A DNA stretch of 5,540 bases from Candidatus Aminicenantota bacterium. GTDB lineage: Bacteria; Acidobacteriota; Aminicenantia; UBA2199. The stretch is from the NCBI GenBank assembly GCA_023136725.1, contig JAGLQR010000135.1:1-5540 (forward strand). Direction: 5' to 3'. A model generated the notes under the pieces. That model saw only the letters and a list, made by a program, of their open reading frames with translations. It ran no database searches and was not told where the DNA came from. The translations under genes were made by a program, and so were the position numbers. Positions 4,604 through 5,540 of the stretch are shown here, piece after piece (the first letter of the stretch is position 1; each line of letters opens with the position of its first letter).

Positions 4604-5540
4604 CGACTTTGTCCTCCAGTTTTTTAATCCTTTCCTTCCAATCTGTCACCTCCCAGCCTTTCTCATCTCCTTTCAATAATCCGAGGTCCTGTGCCTCCTT
4701 GTGAGCAACTTTACACAAATATTCTACAGGTGAATCAAATGTACCGTTCTCACTCCATGCACGGGAGGGGCATTGCAGGCATAACCCTTTTAAAAAGCAT
4801 TTACTGCACTTTTTCAGATATTCCGGGTTTGTAGCTTTTACATTCAGCTTTCCCGGGAAAAACTCAAAAACAGCCTCTTTTATTGTTCCTGTTTTAAGAT
4901 CATATGAATACTCATCTGCTTTAAGGGTCAGGCAGGGATGAATAAATCCGTAAGCATCGACACTACCGGATTGTCCTGCTCCACAGGAAAACAATTCCGG
5001 TCCCGGAGGGCCGATGAATTTAGTCATAAAATCAATTTTTGATTTAGTTAATTCTTTGTTTTCAGAGTATACTCCAACAGGATCATCAGGTTCATTTCTA
5101 AGGGAATCAATCATTCTATTCTTTGAATTTGAATCCCTCCTTTCTCTCAGTTCGAAGTTAGAAGAATAAGATGGAGGCTGATCCATCCACGGAAGTGTAG
5201 ATGCCCAGGACTCGAACTCTTCTTTTTCCGATATGTTATCAGAAAGAAGAATTCCCTTTACAACAAAAGGAATATTAAACTTCAAAAGTAAATCTATGCC
5301 TGAATGGAACTCTTCATAAGAACCCGGGACACGTGAAATTTTTTCATATGACTCCCTGCTCATCCCGTAAACACTAACCTCTATTTTTTCAAGGGGAGGG
5401 ATCTCTGACAACATTTTTGCTAACTCTGTTGTAATTTTTCTGGCATTGGTAAATATTATTACTTTTATCCCCAGCTTCCTGGTAAATAAATACAGCTCTG
5501 AAAAATCTTTTCTAAGCAGAGGCTCTCCACCGGTAAAACG
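4587..5540 (-). CDS. Radical SAM/SPASM domain protein, probable peptide-modifying enzyme (first paralogue), N-terminus beyond window
   Basis: The open frame runs to the window edge and continues past it, giving 317 visible residues. The first visible residues are RFTGGEPLLRKDF, the GGEP SAM-binding motif, so the CxxxCxxC cluster motif lies some 40 residues further upstream, outside the window. The in-frame ATG at 5414 is internal and not the start. Counting from the first visible residue, the SPASM cysteines are C186, C203, C245-x2-C248-x5-C254-x2-C257 and C276. This nearly matches the downstream paralogue (16 versus 17 residues between the first two, the rest equal). Shared segments include YEK(I/V)SRVPGSY and a CKVAH ending to the SPASM domain. 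Beyond that it carries a charged tail of about 30 residues. The stop overlaps the PqqD-like start by 17 bases. It is the first visible gene of the operon; its substrate is unknown. Confidence 0.92.
   Translation of the reverse strand, partial: RFTGGEPLLRKDFSELYLFTRKLGIKVIIFTNARKITTELAKMLSEIPPLEKIEVSVYGMSRESYEKISRVPGSYEEFHSGIDLLLKFNIPFVVKGILLSDNISEKEEFESWASTLPWMDQPPSYSSNFELRERRDSNSKNRMIDSLRNEPDDPVGVYSENKELTKSKIDFMTKFIGPPGPELFSCGAGQSGSVDAYGFIHPCLTLKADEYSYDLKTGTIKEAVFEFFPGKLNVKATNPEYLKKCSKCFLKGLCLQCPSRAWSENGTFDSPVEYLCKVAHKEAQDLGLLKGDEKGWEVTDWKERIKKLEDKVDDRDR
4613..4617 (-). promoter_or_regulatory. Shine-Dalgarno of the PqqD-like gene
   Basis: GGAGG on the - strand lies 9 bases before ATG 4603, inside the end of the upstream radical SAM gene. 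It is the strongest ribosome binding site of the - strand operon and fixes the overlapping start. Confidence 0.8.

Noticed and set aside
4458..4679. Open frame on the + strand opposite the PqqD-like gene
   Set aside because: It lies fully antisense to two well-supported genes and has no family features.
4849..4860. TTTCCCGGGAAA palindrome in the first radical SAM gene
   Set aside because: One 12-bp palindrome is expected by chance in a window of this size, and it lies within coding sequence.

Overview
The window looks like a chromosomal segment from an AT-rich, gene-dense bacterium, probably an uncultured or sparsely sampled lineage. Bacterial rather than archaeal origin is indicated by a PilZ-type (cyclic-di-GMP) domain, by Shine-Dalgarno sites before several genes, and by a release-factor-like protein of the bacterial eRF1-related (baeRF) type. 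The sequence alone does not support naming a phylum.

The left half (1-2363) reads on the + strand. It opens with the last 21 codons of a gene whose tail resembles amino-acid (Asp/Glu-type) racemases. Twenty-five bases later comes a complete GT-B-fold family 4 glycosyltransferase. After a 71-base gap and a strong ribosome binding site comes a baeRF protein whose GGQ position reads GGW and which keeps a C-terminal zinc ribbon.

The right half (2360-5540) is one compact - strand operon, read from right to left: a radical SAM/SPASM protein (its start lies beyond base 5540), a PqqD-like peptide-binding protein, a SipW-like signal peptidase homologue (S26, Ser/His type), a second full radical SAM/SPASM protein, and a small PilZ protein. 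Neighbouring genes overlap, abut or are about 13 bases apart, so they are probably transcribed together and partly translationally coupled. The two halves converge, and their stop codons overlap by 4 bases with no room for a conventional terminator.

The - strand set has the parts list of a peptide-modifying (RiPP-like) pathway: a PqqD-type leader-binding protein, two SPASM-type radical SAM enzymes with matching cysteine spacing, and a processing peptidase. No precursor peptide gene is visible, so the substrate must be encoded beyond the window or elsewhere. The terminal PilZ gene suggests, by inference only, a link to cyclic-di-GMP-controlled surface functions. There is no gene-free stretch over 300 bases, and I saw no RNA genes, mobile elements or CRISPR array.
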